Assembly: GCA_963556145.1 (NCBI GenBank)
Contig: OY744468.1
Coordinates: 5,766,001-5,830,000, forward strand
Direction: 5' to 3'
DNA length: 64,000 nt
Source: Hygrocybe punicea
Taxonomy: Eukaryota > Basidiomycota > Agaricomycetes > Agaricales > Hygrophoraceae
The translations under genes and the position numbers were made by a program. The stretch's first letter is position 1, and every line of letters begins with the position of its first letter. Positions 10,101 through 20,583 of this stretch are shown piece by piece. Under the pieces are notes generated by a model. It was not told the origin of the DNA, ran no database searches, and was given only the letters and a program-made list of their open reading frames with translations.

Positions 10101-11885
10101 AACTCGCCTTCGGCGAACCAATAAAGGCGTTCGCTCCATGTCTTCTGGAGTTGGTCTGGCAGGACCAGTGAAAATAAACGCTAGCACTTCATCAAGTTCT
10201 TTAATTGTTGGAGGCAACCGTTGATATATCTTTGGTGTTGGGTTTTGAAACATGATGGCATTTGCTTTCATTTTATGCATCCCAGAGGAGACACGAACAA
10301 TACATTTGTTGTGACGAACACGGGCAATCAAAAGTTGTTCAGCAAATGTTAGATTTTGAAGTTGTGCAGGAATTCTTCCCATCCAAAGTCCATTCGCCAA
10401 AGCATATTTGGGAGTTTGGCCTTTATTCAGACTGAGCACACATGGTTTGCATATCCATTTACATGTGTCATCTAGCACTGGACCTTTGATATCCTCTATT
10501 GGATCAGAACAATGATATCGTTCACATCTTGTGATTCCCATATTGTCTCTAGTTAATATTTTCAGATTAACCTTCGTCTTTGACAATAAAGACATGTTTT
10601 TCAATGCAACCAATTGACCACATACAGCACACCCACTTTCTTGGAAACATTCAGGTGATGTATCTCTGCACCAGTTGCTGATTATGGTTTCCTTCAATTC
10701 AATAGATGGAGGAGGAGGAGGAAATAATTGCTCATCTGACTTGTCCAATTCTTCTTTCATTTGAGCCTGAGTTTCTTCTTTGCCGCACTCATTTGTTTCT
10801 GTCATTTTTTGTCTTCTGTACCACTGTTTACACAGGTCTTTATGTGATTTAATATCATGCACATGAAAAATAGAAACATGAGTATCACAAGCTGAACAAT
10901 TATGCCTCATTAATGCCACAGATAGATCTTGTCCATGTAATCTTCGTAATGTCTTTGACAAATATATACCATGTATTGTTGTTATTTCACCAATATCCTT
11001 CACTGTCAAATTTGGCAGAAGTTCATGTAAAGGCATTTTAACACATGCATATGTTTTTCTATCTTCATATAAAGTGTTGGCTGTTTGTTCATCAATATGC
11101 CCCACATATTCGAATAATATGTCAGAATCATGGTTGATATTATTAGACGGTAGCATAAAAGATTGAAGAAAGCTAAACTTGAATGTTGGTATTCGTTTAC
11201 CACCACCAATGTAGTCATATCTATGAACGAAATTTATATATAAAGATTTAAACAAGTGTCCGAATAAATTCAAATTGAACACAATTATGTTTGAACGGCT
11301 ATGCCGTATTATGAAACATAGTGTGGTCCACAGCAACGTTGCATGTGATAGAGAACTAGTAATACAATGAAATAAATATGTTTTGAAATCATGTCGTCTC
11401 AATAGCGATCGCATGAGCAATGCTTTGATCATTTTACAACGACATTGGACAGTGATAGGTTTGAGAAGACAATACAAAGCAAAGAGATATTTAGGAGGTA
11501 AGAAATATCTTCTGGCATATTGAATAGAACGTATTCGCATTTTGAAGGCGCTATTTTTAAATGTAGTCCAAACGAATAATGGATCGACTGTCAAGTTATC
11601 TTTTGTTTCTTTTGTTATTCCAATGATCTTTACATATAGTGTTGCATTTATTTGCATCAATATTGTTGCATCGCCCTGATCTGGGGCCAACTCATGTTCT
11701 ATGAGTTTTCTTTGAAAAACACCCAATTCTTGGGTCAAGGTCGATATCACAGGACATGAAATTGGTTCAGGAGAGATATACATAAGTTTGTCTTGGCATA
11801 GTTGTGGAAACAATGTTGCATTTGCAAGGAAATATAGATAAGTCAAACATGCAATGCAGACACGGATGATGTTGTGGGGATTCAT
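4140..11885 (-). CDS. Helitron replicase-helicase (Rep/PIF1) with C-terminal cysteine-protease-like domain
   Basis: One uninterrupted 2581-residue frame. It should nick and unwind DNA for rolling-circle (peel-and-paste) transposition. The N-terminal third has CxxC/HxxC zinc-binding groups (around residues 325-360 and near 418, CAVCGQL). The Rep (HUH) nuclease follows, with the metal-binding HLH in RLTLHLHMLLW near residue 955 and the two-tyrosine motif AYITDYITK near 1147. The PIF1-family helicase has Walker A GGMAGTGKS near 1705, Walker B FIDEVSML near 1777, GDFGQLPP, and a late TDYACQGRT/YTCLSRSAS block. The last 280 residues contain a Cys box (WDAEDWSCAYDSLFTIL, near 2327) and a His box (GDAHFTARIF...WFHDG, near 2531) resembling USP/C19 peptidases, with CxxC pairs between. 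The frame starts just inside a hydrophobic stretch, so the true start could be further in. The intact length suggests a young element. Confidence 0.93.
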   Translation of the reverse strand: MNPHNIIRVCIACLTYLYFLANATLFPQLCQDKLMYISPEPISCPVISTLTQELGVFQRKLIEHELAPDQGDATILMQINATLYVKIIGITKETKDNLTVDPLFVWTTFKNSAFKMRIRSIQYARRYFLPPKYLFALYCLLKPITVQCRCKMIKALLMRSLLRRHDFKTYLFHCITSSLSHATLLWTTLCFIIRHSRSNIIVFNLNLFGHLFKSLYINFVHRYDYIGGGKRIPTFKFSFLQSFMLPSNNINHDSDILFEYVGHIDEQTANTLYEDRKTYACVKMPLHELLPNLTVKDIGEITTIHGIYLSKTLRRLHGQDLSVALMRHNCSACDTHVSIFHVHDIKSHKDLCKQWYRRQKMTETNECGKEETQAQMKEELDKSDEQLFPPPPPSIELKETIISNWCRDTSPECFQESGCAVCGQLVALKNMSLLSKTKVNLKILTRDNMGITRCERYHCSDPIEDIKGPVLDDTCKWICKPCVLSLNKGQTPKYALANGLWMGRIPAQLQNLTFAEQLLIARVRHNKCIVRVSSGMHKMKANAIMFQNPTPKIYQRLPPTIKELDEVLAFIFTGPARPTPEDMERTPLLVRRRRVSAALEWLKLNHMDYYDLDISYENLAQYPDHGIPVVVAYRPADTNKEPEATSAFDNEVEDGVEDGPCPFVVSGITGENLDITSPKALIARATKHLIDDHGGVLAISHARNPESFFNNPQLYPMMFPCLFPYGLGGISSIDNDVLSISDMMHKRHLLMYHDKRFQTDPYFPLIAFNQEQIKDSTTGGYLLTNKHNFNDIANRLMNINTAVLDDLSKRLSRGDRVKPDTSEEKACYKLISDLDHVAGQVKGSITNKKYMRNEIWSLISYIGAPTWFITFAPADINHPLCLYYADNKEKFYPKLRLPQDCYKLIANNPVAGARFFHFTTEMFIKHILGINESHPGLYGNTSGYYATVEEQGRLTLHLHMLLWIKGCLTPQEIRDKIMGENSDFQKRLVEYLESLCVGQFMTGSKDEVSQKMEQTMSKPEYQPPTCVMPDPPSYNCSMNCQYHNKRSTWWQRFQDVVDDLLLRLNVHNRHDGKKKPYCLNSKGECKRRFPRDIFQQTFVEPNTGALNLKHGEPWMNTVTPEVTYMLRCNSDVTSLLSGTAIKAIVAYITDYITKFSLKTYSIFEVIKSIFDKNSEMIGGDLKRKDKVRKLFTQIVNSLTSKMEIGAPMASLYVLGNPDHYTSHKFVPFFWRSYVKEVISAWSDEEIPNICEDQNNAQKVVIGKNNGAYIGLSKVNNYMFRPALYDNVSLYDWIRLATMEPKKRRTKTKTKRARKEPVQNQIFDNLGCDDLSDSCTEPTNVDYSSDDNLSDVVDNDILMEIDEIPKPDSLSRHAGTEIADKTNEVDLNKLTKFENDYTLHSNHPQYLTHHAKMKGNDPFIVPNFIPNTLPRADRGDREYYCCTMLTFFKPWRSGKELKSKLQTWDNAFIDHEFSKKELEIMKYFGLRYECLDARDDFSAKRQKNNTANIRYSWATSNGLDELDDMHNAEFAFNGDDFNNNIDEDNNDTEILLKLGQKGQKRKDQMLITERTLKRSGWLDDCIDGTPDIGPLIPIEPPVVQSAKLWRTAVLAKKKEIINDRNKNLPTNTATINKLGNFQYNDVKIVDAAYINHMFIPANRADRHLIDVTINDYKLNTDQKRAFHIIANHSTLINGSDKLRMYLGGMAGTGKSQVIKALTSFFGKHNENHRFVVLAPTGGAAALVNGSTYHSILGINQGGSSRSLAQVRANLDGVDYIFIDEVSMLSCRDMYKISAQCAKARGVYDEPFGGINMIFAGDFGQLPPAMSGAPLYSGTVGVQINSSQTIANQEAAIGKALWHQITTVVILRENMRQTNQSEEDVQLRLALENMRYKACTPKDIAFLRTRVAGKGPNDPKLAQKKFRNVSVITALNAQKDKINELGIQRFAAENRRPLTSFYSIDRWNDPTSSNSKRKSHHMSTILDPIRHTKILEPSLQKLLWSQPHASSSDHIPGRLDLCVGMPVMLRNNDATECCITKGAEGIVVGWQSAIGPEQQTVLDTLFVRLLNPPKKINIEGLPENVVPITKHVTSTMCSLPNDDVISLSREQVLVLPNFAMTDYACQGRTRPNNVVDLSSCRNHQSYYTCLSRSASAAGTIIMQGFDPKVITGGASGYLRQEFRELELLDEITKLKYQGLLPDHVKGDQRNSIIDQFRKWKGKSYIPKNIHHAIAWKATEQLNQYTTQPSPWQLIKHMNKNQKADFRNLNFVPAKGTVPITVTHKNSMANVLQNKKRKLQQVVSSSSIVKKRRKTSTIELNEPKGFIWDAEDWSCAYDSLFTILLAIWNEDPSSWKKRFNSINEILKILSLGFKRSKNHTTDLETVRNTIRHLLHQDKPEIFPYGQVGIAISDLAHYIMKANEPMTSTCLKCINCENITILENDRCDAIFHCSYSFSGTISTCLAQIIVNRQRHKCQLCWGEITKFIAFNKIPPLIMFTVDSIENLIISQVINLSIDDISTAYTLRGIVYFGDAHFTARIFINSMVWFHDGISTRSICINEGDIDNFSNINLLSCNGNNAVLFIYAQS

Positions 11886-12973
11886 GAGGATTTGTGACAG
11901 TAAGAGGAAACACCGCCCATTTAACTAGTCAAGTGGTTCGGATCATGAATAACAATTAACACAATGGGATTGATCATATGACATTATATTATTTGTAAGC
12001 TTTTCCCAAAACACCATAAGGCGTGCCTGAATCTTTAGAAATCTGTGTTTACTTTTTTTATTCCATTCTATGTTCCTGTGACATGCCTTGATACAGGCCA
12101 AAAATGCATCTGTATCATGAATAGCTGCCTTACGATCTTATTAGGGGTCTGGCTGACAAGACATTGATCAAACCGACTGAGAAGAACAATGGTACCCCCT
12201 TTTAAGATATTTTGTGGATTTAATCTTCAGAGTCTCAGTGATATTTATTTCTGGCTTGCTCAACAGACAAAACAGGTATTGAAGTTGAACAACCAGGCTG
12301 TTTGACAACTGTGCATATTTGACAATTGCTTGGTAATTCATGGAAATTATCATTGTTCTTCATCCTTGTCAGAAATACATTGTCATTTTTATGGAGCTGT
12401 ACGTATCATTCCCACACAAGTATACTGTATTATTCTGGTACCAAAGAGTCATAGCTCCCCTTGGAGTGACAGTTATATCTTCCACTACAAGAGGGGGTTT
12501 TGTTACTCTTGTATCATTGTATCCTCATTTAATAGGTCCATAAAGTTCGTGATTCTGGTTTCTTACATATATTCAATTTGAATTTTCATTAGCCCGAATG
12601 AGAGTCATCTCAGGTTGTCCTTCTCAAGTTGAGTGTGTAGGTGGTTGTACAACTGAACTGAAAGTAATGCATTCACCAGGATATATTTTAGACAAACAGA
12701 TTTTCAGTCAACAAGATTGATGCCTTATGCTGTATCTATGCTCACTATCATGCTCAATTCTTATGGTCATAGGACAGTAACACAAACCATTTTTAACGGA
12801 GCAAAAAGAAATACATATATAGAAACTGTACAAATGTTAATAGTAGCGATGTATGAGGAGGACATTTGAGGGCACAGATTGTCACCAAGTTTCCAGAAAT
12901 CAACGACTGGGATACAGTTTTTTTAGTCAAATATAATGAATACTCCACAAAAGAAGGACTTACTCCTCCAAAA
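11886..12973. other. Non-coding stretch inside the Helitron
   Basis: AT-rich sequence between the Rep-helicase start and the end of gene a. I found no supported gene, repeat array or terminus here. It probably contains the promoter of the minus-strand Rep-helicase gene. Confidence 0.5.
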
Positions 12974-14636
12974 TTAAGGCCCGGGATCAAGTTTGGATGT
13001 CGATGGCTTGGGAGATGAAGGCCTCGTTTGGCTTGGAGTAATGGAGAGTAGGATTTCGGGTGGAACGATGTTGCTCCAATCCACATCCATTGATGAAGCG
13101 CTGGGCTCTGCAGGGGTCGATGACTGGTGGCGTGACGATGCACGCGTATTGGGACGGAATCCTAGGACATGGAGAAGATCAGAATTGGAATATATACAGC
13201 CTATGATGTAATGTTGAAATACATACCCGGAGTCGGAGACTTCTTCGGTGGCTTCACCAGGTTGAGTTTCTCTACGATAATGCCCGCTTGCTCCGAAGCA
13301 ACATCCAATTTCCTCCTCTTTGCCATCTCGCCATCCTCGTGACCATCGCTGGGAGACATCTTTTCAGGTTCGGGAGATCCGTCATCGTTGTCCATGGTTA
13401 TATCATTATCAACATCCAACAACCCCGCCCACTCTGGTCCTAAAATGTCCAACTTCGCGGATTCCGGTGCCACAACATCCGGCTCGGGGGCGATGGGTGG
13501 CTTAATCTCCATTGTCAATTTCTCCGATGCCGATTGCCGGGTTGTGCGCGACGACCCAATTTCAACAGCGACTGCGAGATGTCAGTGCATTAATCATAAC
13601 AAGGTGAGCAACGTACGCATTTGGGCCTTAGACCGCTTCTTCTTTACCGGGGCTACGTCCTCCTCCATCTTTATGTCGTCTATACATGAATAAATGTGTT
13701 GGATCATCGTTTTGATATTCGGAATTCAATAACTCACCCTCATCGTCGTCCTCGGCTTTGGACTTGATTGTGCGCTCTGTCATGATGAAGGGTTTGCATG
13801 TATGACAATCACAGACAATGAAAGTACTTACTGGACTTGGGCTTGGGCTTGGGCTTCTTTTTGTCCTTCTCGGACGAATTGTCTGCGCCACCTGAATATT
13901 CAATAGATCTATACACCACTATGGTTGAAAATTTGTACAAACCAGCAGAAGATGCCTTCTGTTTTTTGACCGATTTTGACTTGGCTTTGCCCTTGCCCTT
14001 GCCCTGGGCAACTGGCTCCTCTGCAAATGTACTATATCATTAGCACAATCACACATGTAATTCTAGATCACACCTTCATCATCATCTGCCACATCAGAAT
14101 CGACGAGGACACTATGTCCTTTACACCAAGCAATAACATGACCGATGATCTCGAGCTTTGTGGCATCCGGAAGCCCACCGAATGACCAATTTGCCAAGGT
14201 TCCGCTGTGCCATGCTGGCACGGATTCGTCGTATTTTGCCCAATCTATGATGCCAGACGTGAGAATTCATTTGGCCATAAATACATATATACTTACCTAG
14301 ATCCTCGGGCTTGATCTCGGTGTTCACAGCGCCATGTTGAATCAAAGCCGATGGAGAATGTTTCCCAACATAAAATTCTTTCAGGAGCCAATCATCGAAG
14401 ATCTTGCTTCGCCAGTCACGGGTAACCTCGTTTGCCCGTTTCGCCACCAAGACTTCTGCCCAAATTTCGTCCATGACGGTGTCGGTATACTTGAGGTAAT
14501 CCCGAAGTGAATCGGTCCCTTCCTTATCATTTTTGACGTAGTCCGGCGAGTAGTTGGGTGCCTTGTTGTATGCGATGGCTGCTGTCGCGTAGATGTACAT
14601 ATCCATTTGATAAATCAAGCGACGGAGCGGTTCCTC
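12974..14636 (-). CDS. Cargo gene a: spliced acidic/lysine-rich protein of unknown function, 5' end lost in gap
   Basis: Minus-strand gene with short introns, reading out of the N gap. The first visible exon (14297-14636) encodes a folded domain beginning EEPLRRLIYQMDMYIYATA. It splices at 14296/14245 into a segment with AWHSGTLANWSFGGLPDATK and HVIAWCKGHSVL (14074-14244). A third exon (13943-14020) encodes a KGKGKAKSKS-type basic tract. Further small exons are Lys/Glu/Asp rich (KKKPKPKPK; AEDDDEG; MEIKPPIAPEPD). The last exon ends DPGP-stop at 12974. I do not recognise a named domain. It looks like a conserved N-terminal domain followed by a disordered charged tail. It lies head to head with gene b, so the two probably share a promoter, now hidden in the gap. 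Confidence 0.6.
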
Positions 14637-14836
14637 NNNNNNNNNNNNNNNNNNNNNNNNNNNNNNNNNNNNNNNNNNNNNNNNNNNNNNNNNNNNNNNN
14701 NNNNNNNNNNNNNNNNNNNNNNNNNNNNNNNNNNNNNNNNNNNNNNNNNNNNNNNNNNNNNNNNNNNNNNNNNNNNNNNNNNNNNNNNNNNNNNNNNNNN
14801 NNNNNNNNNNNNNNNNNNNNNNNNNNNNNNNNNNNN
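14637..14836. other. Assembly gap (200 Ns)
   Basis: A run of exactly 200 N is a placeholder, so its real size is unknown. It removes the 5' ends of genes a (minus) and b (plus) and their shared upstream region. Confidence 0.99.
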
Positions 14837-16529
14837 CCGCACACCAACATCCCAAATGCGTTTCGTCTGGAATTTGTCCGCAGTCGGTATGTCTTGGTCG
14901 CAACATACGTGAAAATTCGCAGGGTGTCCGCAATGCGACGGCCGCGGAACTCGATCTCCTTCCACGCAAAAGGCTATCATCCGACTCTGAGATGGAAACA
15001 TCATCTGACTGTGAAACGGAACCGCCAACCACCGTAAGCAACAATGAACGCCGTATAACCACATTAAGCAACAATGACGGCCGTGTTTTCAAAATCCTTT
15101 TTATCCTTGACCCAACAACTCGTATCGCGAGCAAAGCCGCAGCCATTAACGATCTTGCATTCGTCACCACGACCATATCCGACATCGAACTCGATACCAT
15201 TGCCCATCTTGATGGTTACGTCCATATCATCAAGTCATACAAGAGTCGCTATTCAGCATGTATTCAAGAATGGGTAATGTCTATTGTTTAATTTGTGGAT
15301 TGTTGATACTGAAACGTATTTCACAACAAACAGGTTTATATCGGAATGCGACTACATCATGAGGATGGAGCCCGGCGCTTCAATGTCAAATACATATTTT
15401 GGCCTGAGTTCCTTCATGCAATACTTCGCCATCAAGACAAAGGCGATACGTGGCAAAAGTTCGCATCGGCAGATTGTGTATTTGGTGGTGTGGATATGGG
15501 AATGTCATACATGTAAGATTGACATCGCTTTAATTAATTCTGCTCCGTTTTCGCTGCATTATACTGATGTCTTGACAGCGGTAACCAATACGGATTGACA
15601 CTGGAAAATGTGTCGATTTTCATGACTGGCATGGACGAACTCTGTCGAACGGCACACATCTGGCCGCCTCCGAAGCAGATGAACACAGTCCATTCAAAAT
15701 GGATACAAAATCAAAACTTGCTTCATGTCGCTTTGAATGTAACGCATACGATACGCCCTCAAGCAAAATTATTAAATGATGGCGACCAATTCCCACCAAA
15801 TATTGTCTTGAAACGGACACACAGCGACACCGGTCATCACGTCCTATTACCTGGCGACGCCAAGCGAAATTGGGAATACATGCGCAATAACTGTGAGGTT
15901 CCAGGTTCACGTTGGTTTGGGCAAACGTACATCGAACCACTGAGTAAGATGGGCGAATGGCGTGTGTTTCTAGTTGGTGGAAAGGTCGTGTATACAGTGC
16001 ACACCCTGTACAACAAGGAAAGCAAGTCCTGGAAGTGGGATATCGTCTCAAGTTTCTATACCTTGGATGAGTTAAGGTGAGTGCCCTTCATTTTCACTTG
16101 TCATTTCATATGTATGATTGTCTTAACTTTGTCAGAATATTTCAAACGCAGGGGACTCTATTGAAGACGGTGGCGTGCAATCCGGACAGGGGCGCCATTT
16201 CTATTCGAGAGCAAGGCAGAAACGAGTTCTTCGACTTTGTCCAAAAGACCTATGAAGGGCTTTATGCGATAGAGTCCAATATGGTTGGTGGAAAACCATC
16301 GATGAGTGTTTTTTGCCGTATGGACATATCGCTCATTGTGGATTCCAAAACGGATACTGTGTCCTATTTCGTGAACGAGGTGGAACGTTATCACACATGC
16401 AGCCTCTGGTCGAACATGAAGTCAGGTCCGAAATCCGTTCGAGCACCCATTGGCTCATTAGCAGACACTTTTGCAGGGGTTTTCTATAAATGGTTGATTG
16501 ACATCAAAGGTCCATACTCATATTTGTAA
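14837..16529 (+). CDS. Cargo gene b: possible ATP-grasp-like protein, 5' end lost in gap
   Basis: Plus-strand gene read from the gap. Exons are 14837-15273, 15334-15512, 15579-16076 and 16136-16529, joined by GT...AG introns of 59-66 nt with the frame kept. The N-terminal part is Ser/Asp/Glu rich (LPRKRLSSDSEMETSSDCE). The C-terminal half has features that resemble an ATP-grasp ligase fold: a lysine in NIVLKRTHSDTG (about 15811), EWRVFLVGGKVVYTV (about 15955), RMDISLIVD (about 16315) and VNEVER (about 16371). These match the usual lysine, E-x-R, R-x-D and late N/E metal-binding positions in order and spacing, but I assign this by eye only. No substrate can be inferred. It faces gene c tail to tail and gene a head to head. 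Confidence 0.62.
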
Positions 16530-16616
16530 TATTATCTGTACAGTCAATGGATCGGTTCGCGTTTATTTCACAAAACAGACATAAGATACAAATATAAATG
16601 ATGCTAAGTGGAGCAA

Positions 16617-18664
16617 TCATTTCGGCACTCCCAAGACCATGACCCATTGCACATTGAGTGAAATGCTCTTCATCATGTCATCTACACGCTTGAATGTATT
16701 GATGGTGTGTCCAACAACGACACAGGATCCTGCAGGGATATTGTGCGGGAAGATGGGTAGTTGCTGGAGCGATATGAGAGTGGACGTGAAGTCCGCTTTG
16801 ACTTTGCGTGCATCATAGATGGGCACTGACAACACATACTTAAGATATCAATTTATATTAGACGACCGGATGCTTACCAATATCGTAAAATGATAGAGCG
16901 GCCTTATGATAAGATGGAGTGGGTCGACGAGTGAATGGACTAAGTTGTACATTTTTGGATGTCGATGCCTCTATGAAAATCGATTAGGAATTACAACTAA
17001 AAATGATTAATGCACAAACTGGGAGATGTATCCATTCCACTTGCTGTGGTCGTTGAGAAGGACACATAGTCCTTATACAGTTGGGCCCGAAATTCGGACT
17101 CGCGAATCACCATTCCAATAGCACCAACATATCGCTCCCATTCCCCTTGAAGTAGTGCACCCTGTATAACCTTGACCGGCTTTGTATTGCCACCAATCTT
17201 GGGCTCATCGAGAAAGCAGGACTCCACTATGATGACCGATGTAAAGATCGTCGGCATTCCACCTCCGACTGCATGAAAGAAGTTGCGACCAAATGCACCA
17301 GTGGAGATATGGGCAGGGTTATCACGAGAGAGATTAGAGTACCTCCCAGATCTATCAAATGTAATGGCGGAAACCAATAACCTATATTATATCCAATGAA
17401 TCGACCAAATTGACCTCAAATTGCTGTTCAAATAACGTACTTTCTGTTGATCTTGTAGATGTCAGTGATGATATCACTGAACTGTGGGTTGCCATTCCCA
17501 ATTGCACTGGACCAGGATACCATTGCTGCTGCCCTGAATGGTTATGAGTAAATGACAAGGGTATAAATGCAATTGCATACTTGATATTGACACAGTCTTG
17601 GTAGGTGTCAACAAGTTGAGGATCCCTCGTGCCAATATCGGACTCATCAACGTTCGGAGATGGTAAGCTAGATTCACGACATCTACATCAAACACCACGG
17701 TGTAATAAGATCCAACACACCTGGTGATCTGCGTCAGTGCATAGGTCAGATCTCCTTCATCGCCACTGGAGCCTTTATCATCGTCGGTATCATCGAGCAT
17801 GATGGCCTTCGTGGACTTCGACTTCTTGGATGGAGTATTAGAAACGCTGTTACAATTAATGAATGAGAATATTCATATCGGCACGTAAAATACACACGAA
17901 ATTGGCTTATCGGGGTTCTTCATCAAGGCTACTTTGCGACGATGCCTAAACAGTCAAACGATTTGTTTGAACAAATGGATATGTCTATGATAACCGAACA
18001 ACTCACTTAGAACCGTAATCCTCTTCCTCTTCCTCTTCCTCCTCTTCCTCACCGTCTCGTGATTGATTAGATGCAGCTTTCAATTTCTTGGTGGGGGAAG
18101 GCGTTTTACTATAGATAACCTGTCAATGATGAGACAATACCTATGAAAAATATTTACACATTGTCGTCATTGTCGGTGACATTGGGAGATGACATTTGAC
18201 GTTTCTTTCCACTGTAACAGATTGATATCATGGTGGATATATTTGATATTGAAACACTAACACGTCTTTAACGTTGCGAAACTTGACGGAATGCCTAGGA
18301 GGATATTGATATTTGTTAACTCATATTGGATAACAATGATATGTGATTATAGATACCTTGTGAGCGTTGACGGTGCCATTACACTGCCAGTGCTTTGAAT
18401 ACTGACGGCATCATCATTAGCATCGGACAAAGCCACACTGTCCATTGGTCAAAAATAGATAACGATTAAAATGATGACACATACATATCATCATCAGCCC
18501 AAGTCTTGATGACCTTCTTCCGCTTCTCGATTGTTGCAGAAGGCCGTCTTTAGTGCATGCAATAGAAACTTCAGTTATACCGAGTAAAATAGGGATGCAT
18601 ACATGGTGGCCTTGGATTTTGCTTTTGAGTTTGATTTTGTGGCGGTGGACTTCTTGGGAGGCAT
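16617..18664 (-). CDS. Cargo gene c: multi-exon nuclear-type hypothetical protein
   Basis: Minus-strand gene of many small exons separated by introns of about 50 nt. The start at 18664 reads MPPKKSTATKSNSKAKSKAT and splices into RRPSATIEKRKKVIKTWADDD. Middle exons are charged, including an Asp/Glu run (EEEEEEEEDYG near 18030) and KKSKSTKA, which suggests a disordered nuclear N-terminus. The C-terminal half is a folded domain with SWSSAIGNGNPQF, TFDRSGRYSNLSRDNPAHIS, GAFGRNFFHAVGGGMPTIF, VIIVESCFLDEPK, QGEWERYVGAIGM and finally NVQWVMVLGVPK-stop at 16617. I recognise no enzyme motif. The style (basic/acidic leader plus one folded domain) resembles gene a. Exon edges in the middle are approximate. 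Confidence 0.6.
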
Positions 18665-19326
18665 TGGAGAGCGGTAAAAGTTGATGGAATAGTGGATATC
18701 ATCTCCACTCACGCTTTAAATCACTCAAAAACAATAAGCTATGAATTTAAGATGAATCGGTGAATCCAAAACTTCAACAATAACATCAGAGGATCCACCA
18801 TTGGCACATGCTCATATACCAAACGAGGCTTCTTGGGCCATGTACTCCATGCAAAGCACAAAGGTATGCATGAAAAATGGATGACTGTCCACATGATATT
18901 CGCCACAAGTTTATACTGGTAGATTTCATGAATTGTTGACAAATTCAATTAAAGTTAGGAATGGAGACTAAACAAAAAGGGGTATTCATAAAACAAAAAT
19001 GCATAATGCCAAATTAAGAAACATGGGGTATACTAACGGATATTGATGCATAATGGATAGGGGCTAATTTTAATGCTGTGCACACATATACTGTGATGCA
19101 GAATTAATGCGGAAAAGCTGGAGTACATGCTTGACTATACCATATCCAAACCAGACAGCTGACAACCAACATTATGTGGTGCATTTGAAAGACATGGAAA
19201 GGATCCGTATTATGCAAAATGACGCAAACTTCAATATTGAAGAATGCAATACAAAAACAAAAGCAAAACGGATCCTGAAAGCTATCATCACATGGACATC
19301 AAAAGCCAATATGGATATGATCGGTG

Positions 19327-20583
19327 ATGGCGGAAGATATAATCCATGAAGTGGACGAAATTGTGCCACGCAATATACATCTCACCACTGCTTTGTACGT
19401 GATGGACAACTATTACAACTTCAAGGGTGCATGTTAGCAATATCCACCATATATATACTGGCTAGTATTTGACACCAAATTGACAGCTGAACATCTGCAG
19501 GAAATCATATCTGCAGGCTTAGACGATGATGAAAGTCAGCTTGCGAAGGCCACAAACGTAAGTCATTGGATTTGAAAAGGTATATCATATTAACCGCATT
19601 GCCAGATTGCAAATGTCAATATTGTGCATGTTGACTCTCCAAATTGCTGGAAGTTTACACTTCCAACCAATGATGAATCCGAACATCAAGAATTGGTATT
19701 AAGTTTGCAAGCGATTTTGGTGGCGAAAGATCTTCCACCCATAACAACCAGGTATGTGCTAAATTCGTATCAATTCCTTGAATACCATTCTGATGAATCA
19801 CTGCAATAGTCAACCAGAACGCCGAACGCCCTTCATACGTCAAAGCATAGTCGTAACTGGCCTTGATACAACGGGCTTTCAATCCTATATCGATAACCTT
19901 CGGATTCTGCACCAGAAACTGGCTCGTCAATTTCCTGACAAAGCAATGCAAGCTTTTACGCCTTCTACATACATGGATTACATGGCACTCGCAATAGGAA
20001 CCCGATATTTCACTGATCGCCGACATGACAACACTTCCTCTCACATTCCATTCGAGTATGTCATCGATCCAAAAGGCATATTAACCTCACTTGCGAATTC
20101 CCGCTACTTTCATGGCCAGGACAATTGCGTACTTTATTACAAGTTGAAGTCTGATAGAAATCGACATTGGTGAGTGACGATGAATTGGGATCACATCCCT
20201 ACTGATGGAAATATTTATTAGCTTCATTCCAACAAACCCAACTTGCTTTAGAATCGGTGATATAGTGGAGGTTCAGTTTACAATATCGGCAGTTCCGGTA
20301 AAGAAGGATAAATTCAAGATGATTCTGAATCTACGGTCATTGGCACTAGTAGACAGTGACTTCACAGAGGTAACACTTTAATACATCAAGAATTAAACGA
20401 ATACTGATGTATATTCTCAGGAAGCAACTATGATTCGCAACAAGACAGCTTTGCCTACACCAACTACACAGCCCAGAATAGCCATCAAACGGCATGTTGG
20501 GTATGTGGAAGAGGGTAATGATGCAGAGGGTGTTGTGGAAACAAGGCAACGCTTCTATAATATGAATATAGACCGATGCTAAT
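19327..20583 (+). CDS. Cargo gene d: spliced hypothetical protein, possible early stop
   Basis: Plus-strand gene diverging from gene c. A likely start at 19327 reads MAEDIIHEVDEIVP and runs to NYYNFKGAC, where an in-frame TAG occurs at 19435-19437. The same frame then continues QYPPYIYWLVFDTKLTAEHL, so this is either a nonsense mutation or an unresolved splice. Later exons are joined by good introns and carry NCWKFTLP, LQAILVAKDLPPIT, VTGLDTTGFQSYIDNLR, FPDKAMQAF, MDYMALAIGTRYF, SRYFHGQDNCVLYYKLK, CFRIGDIVEVQFTISAVPVK and FKMILNLRSLALVD. The gene ends at TAA 20581-20583. No known catalytic motif is visible. The 'GDIVEVQF...MILNLRSLAL' block looks beta-rich, but I assign no fold. Confidence 0.55.

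Noticed and set aside
4140..11885. N-terminal signal peptide of the Helitron protein
   Set aside because: The first 25 residues are hydrophobic, but a secreted Rep-helicase makes no sense. More likely the true start is slightly downstream or the stretch is fortuitous.
14121..15200. A single minus-strand frame spanning the N gap
   Set aside because: It is joined only by the Ns. Left of the gap it is gene a, but right of the gap the minus frame is antisense to gene b, which has the better reading and introns.
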